The translations under genes and the position numbers were made by a program. Source: Planctomycetaceae bacterium (GTDB taxonomy: Bacteria; Planctomycetota; Planctomycetia; Planctomycetales; Planctomycetaceae). Taken from it: a stretch of 64,000 nucleotides of DNA. This document shows, one piece after another, positions 7,937 to 17,435 of the stretch (positions are counted from its first letter, which is position 1; the number at the start of each line of letters is the position of its first letter). A model generated the notes under the pieces. That model was not told the origin of the DNA. It was given only the letters and a program-made list of their open reading frames with translations, and searched no databases. The stretch covers positions 1-64,000 of the forward strand of contig JANQSH010000192.1 in assembly GCA_028284145.1 (NCBI GenBank), written 5' to 3'.

Positions 7937-8620
7937 GTGCCACGAGTTGCCGTCATTGGATTGGGACGCTTTGGAATTCGTCTGGCCCGCCAGTTGGGCG
8001 CCAGCGGAACACAGGTCCTGGCGATCGACAACAAAATGTCGCTTGTCAACGAGGTGAAAGATGACGTCGATCTGGCGGTTAAACTCGACTCGACGGATGA
8101 AGGGGCATTGGCATCGCACGATCTGGCGAAAGCCGATGCTCTGGTGGTGGCGATTGGCGAGAATTTCGAGGCTGCGTTGTTGACGACCGTGATTGCCAAA
8201 AAGCTGGGCGTCAAACGGATCATTTGCCGTGCGCGAACCGATTTTCATGCGGAGATATTCCGGCAGATCGGTGCCGATGAAATCATTCAACCCGAAGCCG
8301 CCGCTGGAGAAAGCCTCGCGCATCGACTGGCCAACCCTTTCCTGGAGGACTTTCTGACACTGGCAGATGGATTTACGCTTATTGAATTCCAGGCACCCCG
8401 GGCGTTTCAGGACAAAACGCTTATCGAGATCGGCATGCGGCAGAAATATGGCGTGAACCTCGTCGGCATTAAGCGGACCAGGACGATAACCAACGGCGAC
8501 GAGACGGAAGAAAAATCGACCATTATCAGCATGCCGAAACCGGATGATCACATTCGAGAGGGAGACATTCTGGTGGTTGTCGGTCAGGACGACGCGCTGG
8601 CAAAACTTCCAAAGGAGTGA
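7937..8620 (+). CDS. ktrA: KtrA/TrkA-family RCK regulatory subunit
   Basis: A soluble 227-residue protein with an N-terminal Rossmann nucleotide-binding fold (VIGLGRFGIRLA, residues about 5-16, and the acidic strand-end residue in LAIDNK) followed by an RCK_C domain (about 140-220, ending GDILVVVGQDDAL). Such proteins form octameric gating rings that bind ATP/ADP or NAD(H) and regulate the KtrB channel. The start is GTG 7937. The gene sits 39 bp after ktrB on the same strand, the normal ktrBA arrangement. Confidence 0.94.
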   Translation: MPRVAVIGLGRFGIRLARQLGASGTQVLAIDNKMSLVNEVKDDVDLAVKLDSTDEGALASHDLAKADALVVAIGENFEAALLTTVIAKKLGVKRIICRARTDFHAEIFRQIGADEIIQPEAAAGESLAHRLANPFLEDFLTLADGFTLIEFQAPRAFQDKTLIEIGMRQKYGVNLVGIKRTRTITNGDETEEKSTIISMPKPDDHIREGDILVVVGQDDALAKLPKE

Positions 8621-8718
8621 TGACGGCGTGATCACAGCTCGGTGGCAGCCCAAAAGCGTAGCGGATGTAAAGTGTTGAGTGCGGGGTAACGCTGCCCGAT
8701 CACAGCGCCACATATTCC

Positions 8719-8745
8719 AGTCATTCCCACGAAGAGTGGGGAATC
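8719..8745. repeat. palindromic hairpin (ATTCCCAC...GTGGGGAAT)
   Basis: An inverted repeat around GAAGA, ATTCCCAC against GTGGGGAAT with one bulged G, then a GGATACC...GCGCGGGGATGCC segment of the kind found in many dispersed bacterial repeats. It lies in a 622-base gene-free region after ktrA and just before repeat R2a. The function is unknown. Confidence 0.45.
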
Positions 8746-8841
8746 CATTCTTCCGGAATGCTCTGGATACCTGTCTGCGCGGGGATGCCTCGGCTTCGTT
8801 CGTGCCCTTCGTTCTTTTCGTGGTCGTCATTCTTCTTCTCT

Positions 8842-9024
8842 TTGCGAACTCCGCGCCACTGTGTGAGAATTCCTCCACAGCACGGGCACTCCAAAAACCC
8901 GTTCTTTTTTTCGAGCGTCACAGTATTCGAGCATTGCAGCAGCAGTCAGCAAATGCCCGATGCTTTGCTCTGAACAAACCATCATTCCAACGACCCCTGC
9001 TGCGTAATGCAAAGCAGGGCATCC
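8842..9024. repeat. dispersed repeat R2, copy a
   Basis: About 180 bases that clearly align with 20128-20307. Shared blocks include GCGAACTCCGCGCCACTG, GAGAATTC.TCCACAGCACG, TTTTTTCGAGCGTCACAGTA, GATGCTTT.CTCTGAACAAACC and a terminal GGCATCC. By eye the identity is near 75-80 percent with a few indels. It sits in a gene-free region between ktrA and the EamA transporter. Translation of either strand gives only short frames, so it is probably a non-coding mobile or relic element rather than a gene. Confidence 0.7.
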
Positions 9025-9242
9025 GAAGTTGTGACCTTTTGCGTGTCAATGAGTGCTGTACTCAAAACGCCCCAACGAACTTTTTTCATGGGTTCGTATC
9101 CTTTGTAAGCCTGTTGCACCCGCCATGAGGAAATGCGAAGATCACCAGACGAATTCTCACTGATGGCCGCGCGGCCACTACCACATACCGTTATACTCAT
9201 AAAGCAAACACCCCACCTACACACCCGCCAGCAACTTCATCC

Positions 9243-10169
9243 ATGCCTGCATACACCGGAGAATTGATCGCCCTGTGCACGCTCACCTGCTGGGCGTTTG
9301 GATCACACTGCTTTGAAGCAGCGGGACATCGCGTCGGTTCCATGGCGGTCAACTTTCTACGGCTGATTCTCGCCTTGTTGATGTTCTGCGTTCTGCTTTG
9401 GATTCGCACGTCTTCGCCCTTTCCCATCGGTTTTTCGGCGGTCCAATGGAACTGGCTGCTGTTTTCCGGGGTCGTGGGGTTTGCCTTTGGCGACATGTGT
9501 CTGTTTCGGGCGTTTGTGGAAATCGGCCCGCGCGTGTCGCTGCTGTTGATGACCATCAATGCGCCACTCTCAGCCGTTATGGGCTGGCTCTGGCTGCAAG
9601 AGGAATATGGCCCGCTGCAATGGCTCGGTATGTTGATTACGTTGATTGGTATCACCTGGGTGATTCTCGAACGGCCCGCATTCGATGTCAGCGAAGGCTC
9701 AAACACCTCCCGTAAGGTGCGTCATATCACAACGCGGGGTATTCTACTCGGTTTGGGCGGGGCAATTGGCCAGGCAGTCGGTGGGGTGACCAGCAAGTAT
9801 GCGTTGGAATTACAGTCTGGCAGCGATGCTTTCGCCGCAACGCAAATTCGCGTGCTGGGAGGAATCGCCGGGCTGATCTTCGTCTTCCTTGTCATCCGCT
9901 GGTGGCTGCCGACGTACAATGCGATCAAAGACGGTCGCGGAATGTTCTGGATGACCTGCGGCGCGTTTCTGGGACCGTTCCTTGGCGTGTCGCTTTACTT
10001 GCGAGCCATGCAGTTCACTACTGTTGGCGTTGTGGCGACCATCGTCGCTCTTCTGCCGGTGGCGGTGATTCCACTGGCGATGATCATCCACAAGGAACAC
10101 ATCTCGCCACGCGCGTTCGGTGGTGCGTTGATTGCCTTTATGGGTGTGGTGCTGCTGGTGTTTGAGTGA
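9243..10169 (+). CDS. EamA/DMT-superfamily transporter
   Basis: A 308-residue integral membrane protein with about ten hydrophobic segments arranged as two EamA repeats (roughly residues 5-140 and 160-305). The second ends with the typical GALIAFMGVVLLVF helix. DMT proteins export amino acids, sugars or other metabolites; nothing here fixes the substrate. The gene stands alone, preceded by the R2a repeat region and followed by two tandem hairpins. Confidence 0.85.
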   Translation: MPAYTGELIALCTLTCWAFGSHCFEAAGHRVGSMAVNFLRLILALLMFCVLLWIRTSSPFPIGFSAVQWNWLLFSGVVGFAFGDMCLFRAFVEIGPRVSLLLMTINAPLSAVMGWLWLQEEYGPLQWLGMLITLIGITWVILERPAFDVSEGSNTSRKVRHITTRGILLGLGGAIGQAVGGVTSKYALELQSGSDAFAATQIRVLGGIAGLIFVFLVIRWWLPTYNAIKDGRGMFWMTCGAFLGPFLGVSLYLRAMQFTTVGVVATIVALLPVAVIPLAMIIHKEHISPRAFGGALIAFMGVVLLVFE

Positions 10170-10178
10170 GTAAAGAAC

Positions 10179-10228
10179 CCACTGGCAGAGCCGGTGGCTT
10201 TCATGATAAGCCCCAGAGGGGCATGAAA
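10179..10228. repeat. two tandem hairpins after the EamA gene
   Basis: Two inverted repeats back to back: CCACTGGC/GCCGGTGG around AGA, then TTTCAT...GCCCC/GGGGC...ATGAAA around AGA (10199-10228). No T-run follows, so this is not a standard intrinsic terminator. The shape resembles REP-like elements that end transcripts or protect their 3' ends. Confidence 0.5.
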
Positions 10229-10623
10229 TGCCTTGCCCCCAAAAGGAGGCAAAGTTCTATCCCCTGATCTCCCTTCTATCCCGCTCAACAAATCATGCCG
10301 ATTTCATTCACTCCCGGTCAGGTGGCCGCAAACTTATTGAGATTCGATCTCAGTTGCAACCGCACATTAGTTGAATGCTGGAAAAGACTTCCGTAATGGG
10401 GATCGGGGGTTGAAAATTGCGCAAGTTCATCTTAAGATTCGCGCTGTTCTGCTGAAAAAAGATCGGTTTGTGTTATCTGTCGCTCACTCTTCAAGCCGAT
10501 AATTTGAGGGTGGAACGAAGACAAAACAGACCTCGAAGTTGACAGCCTCGTGATTCCGTCGGGTGGAAACGTCAACGAGAAGATTTTGAAAGCCGCAATG
10601 GCTCGCTGGAGAAAGGGACCCTC
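10229..10623. other. gene-free leader region of the ferredoxin gene
   Basis: Nearly 400 bases without a believable gene. A long minus-strand open frame (10432-11124) overlaps the ferredoxin in the opposite direction and has no family character. Only an AAAGGGA Shine-Dalgarno-like site just before ATG 10624 is clear. Confidence 0.5.
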
Positions 10624-10926
10624 ATGACTCACGTCGTTGCCGAACCATGTTTTGGATGCAAGTACACCGATTGCGTAGTGGTCTGCCCGGTGGAATGTTT
10701 TTATGAAGGCGAATCGATGCTCTACATCCATCCGGAAGAGTGCATCGACTGTGAAGCCTGCGTACCGGAATGTCCGGTTGAAGCAATCTTCCACGAAGAC
10801 AATCTGCCGGAAGAATGGTCGGGCTACACCGAACTCAATGCCGAACTCGCCCCGAACTGCGAAGTGCTGACCGAGAAGAAAACGGCATTGGCGGATGAAG
10901 GTGGCGACTGTGCAGCGGCTGGTTAA
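10624..10926 (+). CDS. fdxA: FdxA-like 7Fe ferredoxin ([3Fe-4S][4Fe-4S])
   Basis: A 100-residue protein closely following the FdxA pattern. The first cysteine set [19 protein letters not shown] includes the spaced cysteines of the [3Fe-4S] site. It is followed by [16 protein letters not shown] and [12 protein letters not shown], the CxxCxxCxxxCP site for the [4Fe-4S] cluster. It is a small soluble electron carrier. AAAGGGA lies just before the ATG, and a clear intrinsic terminator follows at 10960-11014, so it is probably a single-gene transcript. The alanine-rich end (CAAAG) is a minor oddity. Confidence 0.93.
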   Translation: MTHVVAEPCFGCKYTDCVVVCPVECFYEGESMLYIHPEECIDCEACVPECPVEAIFHEDNLPEEWSGYTELNAELAPNCEVLTEKKTALADEGGDCAAAG

Positions 10927-10959
10927 TTGAACCGGCTGACAATTTGAACAATACAAATC

Positions 10960-11014
10960 AGGTCCGGTTTTTGTCTGAGCGTGTGAAGCGTCTGGCAGAA
11001 CCGGGCCTTTTTTG
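10960..11014 (+). terminator. intrinsic terminator of the ferredoxin gene
   Basis: Arms AGGTCCGGTT (10960-10969) and AACCGGGCCT (10999-11008) pair with one G-U, followed directly by a run of T (11008-11013). The loop is unusually long (29 bases). It lies 33 bases after the ferredoxin stop codon. Confidence 0.8.
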
Positions 11015-11042
11015 TTTGTACAGATTTGGTTTTGCAGGATGA

Positions 11043-11145
11043 TAAAGCGTATTCCGCTCCTTCGTGCCGCGATGGACATTGTCAGGCTTACAAACACAGG
11101 TCCCCCACGAGCCAGAACCGTCACACGAAAAGGTTAAACGCTTTA
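11043..11145 (+). mobile_element. MITE-like element, copy C, ending at the comEC stop codon
   Basis: It runs from TA 11043-11044 (AAGCGTATTCC end) to TA 11144-11145 (GTTAAACGCTT end), forward orientation, 103 bp. Both ends have AAGCG/CGCTT where other copies have GAGC/GCTC, so the two arms changed together and still pair. The right-hand TA is the first two bases of the comEC stop codon TAA (minus strand, 11143-11145). Confidence 0.82.
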
Positions 11146-13767
11146 TTCCGCTTCAAGGACAGATTCGACCTGCAAATCACCAGAAGGTGAAATCGAGAAG
11201 GTGATCGCACCTGATTCCGCCGTTGTCAAAACACGCGTCTTTCCGCCGTAAGTTTCTCGCAACTGAGGCATTGTTTTGGTCGAACTGCCGCTGACGACAA
11301 CCCATTCGGGAGAGGCCCACTCCGCCAACCGCTGTGGATTGGCATTCAAGCTGCCGTGGTGTGGCGAAAGGATGACATCGAATTGGCACGTCGGATAACG
11401 TTGCAGCAGACGGGACAATCCTTCCTTTTCCAAATCGCCCGCCAGCAATATCGACCGACCACCAAAACTCAATGCGAGTGTCAAGCTGGTCTGGTTGTCG
11501 TCATCCAGTGCATCGTCCGGCGTCGGATGCAGAATCTCCAAATGCACATCGTGCGATACCGTCAGCCGGTCGGACTCGGAAATGAAATGAACCGGAATTC
11601 CGATGGAACGCACCGTTTCCCAAATTCGCTGCACGCCTGGTTGAGGACTCTCTGCGAAGTGGGATGTCGTGACGATCGATCCGACAGGCACTGTTTCCAG
11701 CAGGGATGGTATCGCGTTGAAGTGGTCGATATCGGAATGCGAAACAATCAGCGTGTCGATGCCGGAATGACCACTGTTCCATAAGCCCGCGAGCACTGCC
11801 CGTTGTGCTCGACGCGGCCCATGCAGTGAACCGGCATCATAGAGCAGGGTCTCGCCGGTTGGTGTTTCCATCAGGACTGAAAGCCCGTGACCGACTGAAA
11901 GAAATGTGCATTTCATGTGACCGTCCGTTGCAGGTCGCAATCCGATGAACAATCCGCAAGCCGTCCACAACAAGCCACCGGCGATCGCGACCCGCCCGAC
12001 CCACTGCCTGTAGGCGGAATCGCTGGCAGGCGTCGGACGTGCATTTGATGTATTGGAGAGATCACCAACCTTTGAAACGTCACCAGCCAGTTGCAATGTT
12101 TGCTGCCTCCCTGCGGTGTAACGCCAAAGCAAAATGCCACCCAGTAGAAGTCCGTAATAGCCGACCAGCCACCAGAGCGGAGGATTGGTGACATGGAAAT
12201 GGCCTCCCTGGAATTTGGCGCCGGCTGACACGATTGTCTCGAAAAGTCGCATCCCGCCGTTAACCGCCCAACCAACGGTGGCTTCCAGTCCCGGAGCCAG
12301 CAAACCAGCGAGAATCATGATGAAACCGGCGGTCAGCAACAGGAAGACTCCCGGTATCAAGACAACATTCAGCACGATGCCAACCGGTGCAACAAGGTGA
12401 AAATGCTTCGCGACCAACGGTGCGGTAAACATCCAGATGAATAGCGTCATCACGTACAAACGCAGGGCTCCAGCCAGCAGGAAACGGAGGAATCGTTCCA
12501 GAACTGATTGCTCACGCAATGCCAACAGATTCCCTCGACGACTTGTCCGTTTTGTTCGCCATCTGGCAAAGGTCTGTTGAGCATGCAGGCTCACACCAAT
12601 GCCCATCACCGCCAGAAAAGACAGCTGCGCCCCGACGTCGAACAGATCTGCAGGTCGGGCCACCAGCAGAATCAATGATGCCAGCGCAAGCATGTTCGTC
12701 AGCGAAACTGTCCGAAAACCAGGCAGAGTAATCGCGAACAGACAGACAAAAACCGTCGCACGGATCACCGATGGCCGGGCACCCGTCAGCATCGCAAAAC
12801 CAATCGTTACCGCAATAACCGTCACGGTTGTCGACCAGGCAGACGCATTGGCCAGCCGGCAGAGAAACCAGATCAGTCCGGCCAGAATCCCGACATGCAG
12901 GCCAGAGATCGCCAGCAGATGCATAGCTCCGCTTTGGGCAAATCGTTCGCGGTCTTCGAGTGTCAAATTACTCCGCATGCCCAACATCAAAGCGGAAGCC
13001 GTGGGGACGAGATCGTGATCGAGATTGCGCCGTAAAACCATCTGCGCATTCTGGCCGACTGTATCGATTGCGCGGGCGATGGGAAATTCCTGCGCAGGTC
13101 GCATCACCCGCACTGCATCGGGATGATCCGAAAACAGAACGCAGCCAATTCCCTGATTGCGAAGCCATTTCCGGTAATCGAATCCACCGGGATTATCCGC
13201 CGGTCCGGGCCGCGTGAGCCAGCCGCGAACCTGCACAACATCGCCAACATTGGCATGCACCAGATGCCCCACCACCTGCAGTTGAGCAGCCCCGGAAACG
13301 GGAATCGTATCGCGATCGGTTTCAATCCACCAGCACTCCAGTCTGCTGCGTGATTTGTCGAATGGTCGCCAGGCCACCAATGCGGGATCGACATCGCTGG
13401 AAACAATTTCCGGCGGCTCACTTAACACACCAACAACCGTCACCGGCTTCGCTTCGGTTGCGACAAAAAGCGAAATCTCGTCCATGGATCGCAACGAATA
13501 GATCTGATGATGCCGTGCTGCACCAACGCTGAAACAAGTCATCAATAACAGACAGCCCGCGAGCTTGTGGTACCGCGACCGCAAGGTGAACAGCCAACTC
13601 AGCCCACAGATCAGACTGAGACCCACCCACACCACAAAATCGAGCGTCACATAGCGATCGCAGAGAACACCGGCCGCGTACGCAATGGCAACGGCCGCAG
13701 CCGGTGCCCGCGGAAACCGCGAAGGGAAGAGCATGATTTGCGATTGACAATTGGACATATTTCTCAC
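11143..13767 (-). CDS. comEC: ComEC/Rec2-type DNA uptake channel with metallo-beta-lactamase domain
   Basis: An 874-residue membrane protein with the full ComEC layout: N-terminal membrane segments and an OB-like DUF4131 region (with WLTRPGPADNPGGFDYRKWL), a central Competence membrane domain (about 265-530, with LLAISGLHVGILAGL), and a C-terminal metallo-beta-lactamase domain (about 620-860) holding SHSDIDHF, LLAGD and SPHHGS. ComEC moves single-stranded DNA across the inner membrane; the C-terminal domain is a predicted nuclease. The start is GTG 13767, but ATG 13758 is equally possible. The stop codon is built by the edge of MITE copy C. No other com genes are close, although a type IV pilus-like cluster lies 12 kb away. 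Confidence 0.93.
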   Translation of the reverse strand: MRNMSNCQSQIMLFPSRFPRAPAAAVAIAYAAGVLCDRYVTLDFVVWVGLSLICGLSWLFTLRSRYHKLAGCLLLMTCFSVGAARHHQIYSLRSMDEISLFVATEAKPVTVVGVLSEPPEIVSSDVDPALVAWRPFDKSRSRLECWWIETDRDTIPVSGAAQLQVVGHLVHANVGDVVQVRGWLTRPGPADNPGGFDYRKWLRNQGIGCVLFSDHPDAVRVMRPAQEFPIARAIDTVGQNAQMVLRRNLDHDLVPTASALMLGMRSNLTLEDRERFAQSGAMHLLAISGLHVGILAGLIWFLCRLANASAWSTTVTVIAVTIGFAMLTGARPSVIRATVFVCLFAITLPGFRTVSLTNMLALASLILLVARPADLFDVGAQLSFLAVMGIGVSLHAQQTFARWRTKRTSRRGNLLALREQSVLERFLRFLLAGALRLYVMTLFIWMFTAPLVAKHFHLVAPVGIVLNVVLIPGVFLLLTAGFIMILAGLLAPGLEATVGWAVNGGMRLFETIVSAGAKFQGGHFHVTNPPLWWLVGYYGLLLGGILLWRYTAGRQQTLQLAGDVSKVGDLSNTSNARPTPASDSAYRQWVGRVAIAGGLLWTACGLFIGLRPATDGHMKCTFLSVGHGLSVLMETPTGETLLYDAGSLHGPRRAQRAVLAGLWNSGHSGIDTLIVSHSDIDHFNAIPSLLETVPVGSIVTTSHFAESPQPGVQRIWETVRSIGIPVHFISESDRLTVSHDVHLEILHPTPDDALDDDNQTSLTLALSFGGRSILLAGDLEKEGLSRLLQRYPTCQFDVILSPHHGSLNANPQRLAEWASPEWVVVSGSSTKTMPQLRETYGGKTRVLTTAESGAITFSISPSGDLQVESVLEAE

Positions 13768-13804
13768 ACGGGGCGGACAAAGCCGTCCGTGGCACCCACA
13801 TAAC

Positions 13805-14767
13805 TCATGGTTTGTTTTTTGAAACGATCGAACCTCGGGCGGCGATTGCGACGTTGATTCGCTCGGTCTGGTCTTCGGTCAATTTCCAGTTCATACTCGC
13901 TGCGGTATCTTCGATCTGTTCCGGTCGACGCGCACCACACAATGCCGCCGTGATGCCGGTCCGATGGATCGTCCAGTTGATGACCACCTGAGCCAGCGTG
14001 CAGCCGACTTCATCGGCAATCGGTCGCAGTTGATCGAGGAAGTCGTGATTCCTCTGCCATTCCTCACCCTGGAACATGGGATACCTGGCACGGCCGTCAC
14101 CCGGTGCAAATTGGTGGTCCCGCGTCATTCCCCCCGCGAGCAATCCTTTCATCAACGGCCAGTAAACCACAACGGAAATGTTCCGTTCGCGACAATAGGG
14201 TACGAGGTCCTCTTCGATTTCGCGTTGCAACATGTTGAAATGCGGTTGAACGGCAGCCACTTCACAGACCAACTCAAACTCGCGCAGTTGATCGACCGTC
14301 GCGTTGGAAACTCCGACGGCGCGAATTTTCCCTTCGTCCAGTAACTCAGCAAACGCGCCAGCCGTTTCGGCAACGGGAACATTCACATCGGGGGAATGCA
14401 GATAGTAAAGGTCGATTAAATCTGTCCGCAGTCGTTGCAGGCTCTCTGTGCACTGGGCCCTGATCACTTCCGGCTGTGCATCGAAAAGTCGTTTCCGGCC
14501 TTGCCACGCGACTCCCCCCTTTGATGCGATCACAACCTGTTCCCGCAACGGCTGCAAAACCTCGCCGGCGAGACATTCGCATTCCCCTTCGTATCCATAG
14601 CTGTATGCCAGGTCGAAGAAGTTGATGCCGGCATCGACCGCGGACTGAATTGTACGACGACTATGTTCGACCGTGACGTTGAGGCTGCTGATCCCTGAGA
14701 TTGGCCAGCAACCCATCGCGACTGGTGTCACGGCGATCTCTGTTTTTCCAATTGTGCGGATTGGCAT
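13805..14767 (-). CDS. aldo/keto reductase
   Basis: A 320-residue TIM-barrel oxidoreductase. The catalytic tetrad is visible: D52 and Y57 in FFDLAYSYG, K83 in ASKGG, and H124 in YYLHSPD. Later family signatures GKIRAVGVSN and VVINWTIHRTGITAALCGARRPEQ form the NADP-binding end. These enzymes reduce aldehydes or sugar carbonyls with NAD(P)H, and the substrate cannot be told. It lies 37 bases upstream of comEC on the same strand, so the two may be co-transcribed. Confidence 0.92.
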   Translation of the reverse strand: MPIRTIGKTEIAVTPVAMGCWPISGISSLNVTVEHSRRTIQSAVDAGINFFDLAYSYGYEGECECLAGEVLQPLREQVVIASKGGVAWQGRKRLFDAQPEVIRAQCTESLQRLRTDLIDLYYLHSPDVNVPVAETAGAFAELLDEGKIRAVGVSNATVDQLREFELVCEVAAVQPHFNMLQREIEEDLVPYCRERNISVVVYWPLMKGLLAGGMTRDHQFAPGDGRARYPMFQGEEWQRNHDFLDQLRPIADEVGCTLAQVVINWTIHRTGITAALCGARRPEQIEDTAASMNWKLTEDQTERINVAIAARGSIVSKNKP

Positions 14768-14986
14768 CGTTCCTGTCCGTTCGTAACCTTTCTGCAGACC
14801 AAAGGGTTGCGAGAAACTCCGCTTCTCTGGTGTTACGATTGTGTTACAATGCGTCGGTCATTTCAGAGTTAAAATACCAATGGGCGACTCGCACGCCGAC
14901 CAGATGTTTCGGCTCAGAATGGCAGAATTCACTGTACCGAAATTGACGGCCAAAAACAGATGTAACTTTTCCCACAGTGTACGATC

Positions 14987-17389
14987 ATGCGAAATCCACA
15001 ACGAATCCACACACGACGACAATACATTGAAGCGTTTGCCTTTTGCTTTTTGTTCGCTCTGATGTGCGGTACGATATTCGGTCAAGGACAGCCCGCTCAA
15101 CAATTGCCCGCTGTTTCACCTCAGATTATCGTGCCTCAGGCCCAGGCTCTTTCGAATCACCAGAACCAGCACATTGTCGTTGAAAAAATCGATGCCAAGG
15201 TGGAAATCACGTCTGATGAGATCGTGACCGACCTGACCACGCAACTGAACAACCGATCGACACAGCCTGCAAACGTGCAACTGTGGATTCCCGTACCTGC
15301 GGGTGCCTCTCTGTCGTCGGGTGACAATGACGCGTCTGACGTTTTGGCAAAGACTGGATTGTCGCGCAGTGAAACCAAATCGGTTCGATTTGATTTGCTG
15401 CAAGGTTCTCAAACGCAGAAGACGTACAATGCCGCCGCACAGTCATCAGGCGATGTGGCGTTGCTTGAATTCCTGGGGTCCGACTTTCTGCGCAGTACAG
15501 CCATCACCATTCCGGCGAATTCGCGACAGTCGATGTCGGTACGGTATTGGCAATCCCATACCAACAACGCTGCTATCAACTATCAGTTGCCCCGCAGCGA
15601 ACGCGTCACCTATCAGGTGCCCTGGACATTTCAGGCGAATGCCGATCCTGGAGAGGATCTGGTTGGCGTCTACTCTCCTTCGCATCGCGTGGAACTCAAC
15701 ACACCTGGGAAAGACAAAAATTCTGTGATGCTGACCGCTCCGGTCAACAGCGAACCTGGCCCGGTACGATTGGTCGTTTTGCGGGGTCAGGACGAACCAG
15801 TGGCAACCGTTGTCTGCTCGCCGAATGACGTGTCGCAGGGGGGGCATTTCCTGCTGTTGCTGGGCTTGCCGAAAGACATTGCTACCGACAATTCGGGCGT
15901 CCATCGCGAGATCACACTGGTTGTTGATCGCTCTGCCAGCATGCGGGGCGAACGACTGACTCAGGTGCAGGCGGCCGTTCAGGAAGTTGTCTCGTCTTTA
16001 CGCGAAGACGAAACATTCAACATCATTCAATACAACGATAAAGCCGATCGATTCGCGAATTCACCAGTTGAAGCCGATCGCAGAAATCGTGACGCGGCCC
16101 GGCGGTATGTGGAATCGATCCAATCGCGAGGAGGGACAAATTTTGAAGACGCTCTGAAAGCCTCACTGCAACAGAAGCCTACGGAGGGTTCGTTGCCGAT
16201 TGTCCTGTTTCTGACTGACGGATTACCGACGGTCGGATCGACTTCGGAGCCCGCCATTTCGGAATTGGTAACACGCCACAACAAGCACAACCGTCGCATC
16301 TTTACCGTCGGTGTGACGGTCGACGTGAATACCGTGTTGTTGTCGAATGTCGCGCGGAACAATCGGGGCCAGGCGAATTTTGTCCTGCCTCAACAGGATA
16401 TCCGCATGAAAATCCGCCGCATCATGCAGCAACTGGCCATGCCGGTATTTACGGATTTGCATTTGAGCGTACACGACTCGAACGGTCAGTCGAACCCGGA
16501 GCGAATTCGCCATCTTCAGCCGACGATTCTCCCCGACATGTTTCAGGGTGGGCAACTTGTCCTGCTGGGCGAATACCGAGGGGTTGACCCGTTTGAGTTT
16601 CGGCTGCAGGGCAAACTGCTGGGCAAACCTCACCAGATGCGAATCGCCGTCGATCCCACTCAAGCGAATCGTGACAATGCTTATGTCGCCCGGTTGTGGT
16701 CCATTCGTCGCATCGCTGCTTTGCACGAGCAGATTCGTGAAATTGGCGGCACTCTCGTCCCTTCGTACGGCTTGCCTCGTCAGGACAACAACCCGAAAAT
16801 CCAAGCACTCGCCGAAGAGATCCTCGCACTGTCGAATCGATACGGAGTCATCACCGAGTACACTCGCTTCCTGGCCGATCAGCATCAGTCGTTTACCGGT
16901 CGCGATGCCCAACTGAAACAGGCAATGGGCAAATACGATTCCCGGGCGATTCGATCGCGCATTGGCCTTCCGTCGGTCAATCAGGAAATCAACAACGGGC
17001 TGCAGCGCGAACAGAACACAATCAGCGGCAATAACTGTTTCTTCGACGAGAGCATGAATCGAATCGTAGTGCAGTCGGTGCAGTTTATCGATGGGCAGAG
17101 TTTTTTCCGGCGGGGTGACAACTGGGTTGATGGTCGGTTGCTGCAGCGGTCTGAGTCGCCTCAACCTGAAATAACTTATTGCGTTGGCACGCCAGATTAC
17201 CAGAAACTGTCCGAACGCCTCGCCGAAGAAGGCCGGGCGGGTATCCTTTCACAATACGGTAACATCCTCACGTTGGAAAACGACCGCGTTCTGAAGATCG
17301 AAGCACAGCCGGAAATCAGAAACCTGTATAAGATGCCCAACTGGCGGATTATTCCTTCTGATAAAGCCGCCCTGGAAATCCTCAAGTAA
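14987..17389 (+). CDS. secreted VIT + VWA domain protein
   Basis: An 800-residue protein with a signal peptide (hydrophobic stretch about residues 15-32), a VIT domain (about 55-185) and a von Willebrand A domain (about 305-470) with a complete MIDAS start DRSAS near residue 314 and a later LTDG. The C-terminal third includes a conserved 'RLWSIRRIAAL...IREIGGTLVPSYGL' region typical of this family. Such inter-alpha-trypsin-inhibitor-like proteins bind partners through a metal site outside the cytoplasm; no precise role is known. A two-component system starts 46 bases downstream on the same strand, so the three may form one operon. Confidence 0.88.
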   Translation: MRNPQRIHTRRQYIEAFAFCFLFALMCGTIFGQGQPAQQLPAVSPQIIVPQAQALSNHQNQHIVVEKIDAKVEITSDEIVTDLTTQLNNRSTQPANVQLWIPVPAGASLSSGDNDASDVLAKTGLSRSETKSVRFDLLQGSQTQKTYNAAAQSSGDVALLEFLGSDFLRSTAITIPANSRQSMSVRYWQSHTNNAAINYQLPRSERVTYQVPWTFQANADPGEDLVGVYSPSHRVELNTPGKDKNSVMLTAPVNSEPGPVRLVVLRGQDEPVATVVCSPNDVSQGGHFLLLLGLPKDIATDNSGVHREITLVVDRSASMRGERLTQVQAAVQEVVSSLREDETFNIIQYNDKADRFANSPVEADRRNRDAARRYVESIQSRGGTNFEDALKASLQQKPTEGSLPIVLFLTDGLPTVGSTSEPAISELVTRHNKHNRRIFTVGVTVDVNTVLLSNVARNNRGQANFVLPQQDIRMKIRRIMQQLAMPVFTDLHLSVHDSNGQSNPERIRHLQPTILPDMFQGGQLVLLGEYRGVDPFEFRLQGKLLGKPHQMRIAVDPTQANRDNAYVARLWSIRRIAALHEQIREIGGTLVPSYGLPRQDNNPKIQALAEEILALSNRYGVITEYTRFLADQHQSFTGRDAQLKQAMGKYDSRAIRSRIGLPSVNQEINNGLQREQNTISGNNCFFDESMNRIVVQSVQFIDGQSFFRRGDNWVDGRLLQRSESPQPEITYCVGTPDYQKLSERLAEEGRAGILSQYGNILTLENDRVLKIEAQPEIRNLYKMPNWRIIPSDKAALEILK

Positions 17390-17435
17390 TATCCGGCCCA
17401 AATTGTTGCGATTCGCTGAGTCTCGGAGTAACCAG

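Noticed and set aside
7652-8878. 408-codon minus-strand open frame opposite ktrB/ktrA
   Set aside because: It is antisense to two clear membrane-transport genes, has no family pattern and runs across their intergenic gap.
10432-11124. 230-codon minus-strand open frame across the ferredoxin gene
   Set aside because: It covers the terminator and the MITE as well as the antisense of a certain ferredoxin; composition is that of a shadow frame.
11043-11145. MITE copies as tRNA or small RNA genes
   Set aside because: They can fold, but there is no cloverleaf, no CCA-type end, and many near-identical copies with TA flanks fit a mobile element better.
16223-17164. 313-codon minus-strand frame inside the VIT/VWA gene
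   Set aside because: Antisense of a well-supported gene, no recognisable domain.
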